Positions 40,860 through 41,149 of a stretch of 41,149 nt of DNA are shown here, one piece after another. A program made the translations under genes and the position numbers. Positions within the stretch are counted from its first letter, which is position 1. Every line of letters starts with the position of its first letter. This DNA comes from Bacteroidales bacterium (GTDB lineage Bacteria > Bacteroidota > Bacteroidia > Bacteroidales > Muribaculaceae), in assembly GCA_004557825.1 (NCBI GenBank), contig SFFL01000018.1:1-41149 (forward strand). The letters run 5' to 3'. The notes beneath the pieces are model-generated. The model was given only the letters and a program-made list of their open reading frames with translations. It ran no database searches and was not told where the DNA came from.

Positions 40860-40873
40860 CTTTATGTCTTTAT

Positions 40874-41018
40874 GTCTTTCTGTCTAAAATCCCTTTTGTC
40901 TTTCTGTCTAAAAATCCGCTGACCCGTCTTTCTGTCTAAAAATTCCGATTGTCTTTCTGTCTAAAAATCCGCTGACCCGTCTTTCTGGCTAAAAATTCCG
41001 ATTGTCTTTCTGGCTGAG
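40874..41018. repeat. Tandem repeats between the outer-membrane protein gene and the 5S rRNA
   Basis: The motif GTCTTTCTGTCTAAAA begins at 40874, 40898, 40926, 40951, 40979 and 41004, with spacing 24, 28, 25, 28 and 25. Two full 53-bp copies (40898-40950 and 40951-41003) differ by one base (ctgtct against ctggct). They lie just beyond the rRNA terminator. They look like recent tandem duplications; function is unknown. Confidence 0.9.
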
Positions 41019-41033
41019 AAAGGGGAATATGCA

Positions 41034-41067
41034 AAGAACCCCGGTGAGGAATCTCATCGGGGTTCTT
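41034..41067 (-). terminator. rRNA operon terminator hairpin
   Basis: AAGAACCCCG (41034-41043) pairs with CGGGGTTCTT (41058-41067), and the inner bases GTGAG/CTCAT continue the stem with one wobble to a GAAT loop: about 15 pairs in all. It lies about 27 bp after the 5S rRNA end. On the minus strand only TTT follows, so part of the effect must come from stem strength. Confidence 0.8.
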
Positions 41068-41071
41068 GGGT

Positions 41072-41086
41072 GGCCTTCGGAAGGCC
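41072..41086 (-). other. Small hairpin between 5S rRNA and its terminator
   Basis: GGCCTT-CGG-AAGGCC (41072-41086) is a perfect six-base stem. It may be an RNA-processing element at the 5S 3' end or part of the termination region. Confidence 0.5.
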
Positions 41087-41093
41087 GGATAGG

Positions 41094-41149
41094 GGGCGGT
41101 TACCTACTCTCCCACTTTCGCAGTACCATCGGCGCGGCGGGGTTTAACT
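41094..41149 (-). rRNA. rrf: 5S ribosomal RNA, 3' portion (runs off the window)
   Basis: On the minus strand the sequence reads AGTTAAACCCCGCCGCGCC, then GATGGTACTGCGAAAGTGGG, then AGAGTAGGTAACCGCC, the conserved 3' half of bacterial 5S rRNA. Only about 55 bases are in the window; the 5' half and presumably 23S and 16S lie beyond the right edge. The exact 3' end is within a few bases of 41094. Confidence 0.93.

Noticed and set aside
40874..41018. Regularly spaced repeats considered as a CRISPR array
   Set aside because: The intervals between motifs are about 9-12 bp and are themselves repeated, not unique spacers; no cas genes are present.

Overview
The window looks like a moderately GC-rich (high-50s % by eye) member of the Bacteroidales, most likely near Muribaculaceae. 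This rests on gene content and signals, not on a database search. The signals are promoter -7 boxes of the form TAnnTTTG, no obvious Shine-Dalgarno sequences, a Complex I set without nuoEFG and with fused nuoCD, a TonB-dependent receptor followed by a lipoprotein, a secreted protein with a Por/type IX-like C-terminal tail, and several Bacteroidetes-type secreted families.

Region 1 (475-18519, minus strand) is the most striking part. It is a run of 18 energy genes in the order nuoA-nuoB-nuoCD-nuoH-[atpD-atpC-atpB-atpE-atpF-atpH-atpA-atpG]-nuoI-nuoJ-nuoK-nuoL-nuoM-nuoN. The complete F1Fo ATP synthase gene set sits inside the Complex I gene set, between nuoH and nuoI. The two junctions are only 31 bp and 46 bp long and I see no terminator or promoter in either. 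The proton pump and the proton-driven ATP synthase therefore look like one transcription unit. Its likely start region (18595-18660) holds two -7 boxes on either side of a perfect 10-bp inverted repeat. A GC-rich hairpin follows atpE. NuoI carries a duplicated Ala/Lys/Glu-rich tail, and AtpB has a lipobox-like N terminus and a long low-complexity C terminus. The region beyond nuoN (159-397) holds tandem repeats and hairpins.

Region 2 (18893-27384, minus) holds ribD (riboflavin synthesis), a secreted GHL10-type glycoside hydrolase-like protein, and a 1920-residue secreted alpha-2-macroglobulin-like protein without a visible thioester motif. The last two abut as TAAATG. Region 3 (27510-29190, minus) is an ECF sigma factor, a one-helix membrane protein that is probably its anti-sigma factor, and a small periplasmic Spy/CpxP-like protein, closed by a strong intrinsic terminator.

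Region 4 (29400-39704, plus) starts with a large secreted protein carrying a C-terminal sorting-like domain. A TonB-dependent receptor (apparently using a TTG start) and a lipoprotein follow. Next come three nonulosonic-acid genes (NeuC/LegG-type epimerase, NeuA/LegF-type cytidylyltransferase, PtmE-type CBS-nucleotidyltransferase), and then the GTPase gene obgE. Region 5 (39816-41149, minus) holds a beta-barrel outer-membrane protein gene, a tandem-repeat stretch, and the 3' end of a 5S rRNA gene with its terminator. An rRNA operon therefore lies just outside the right edge.
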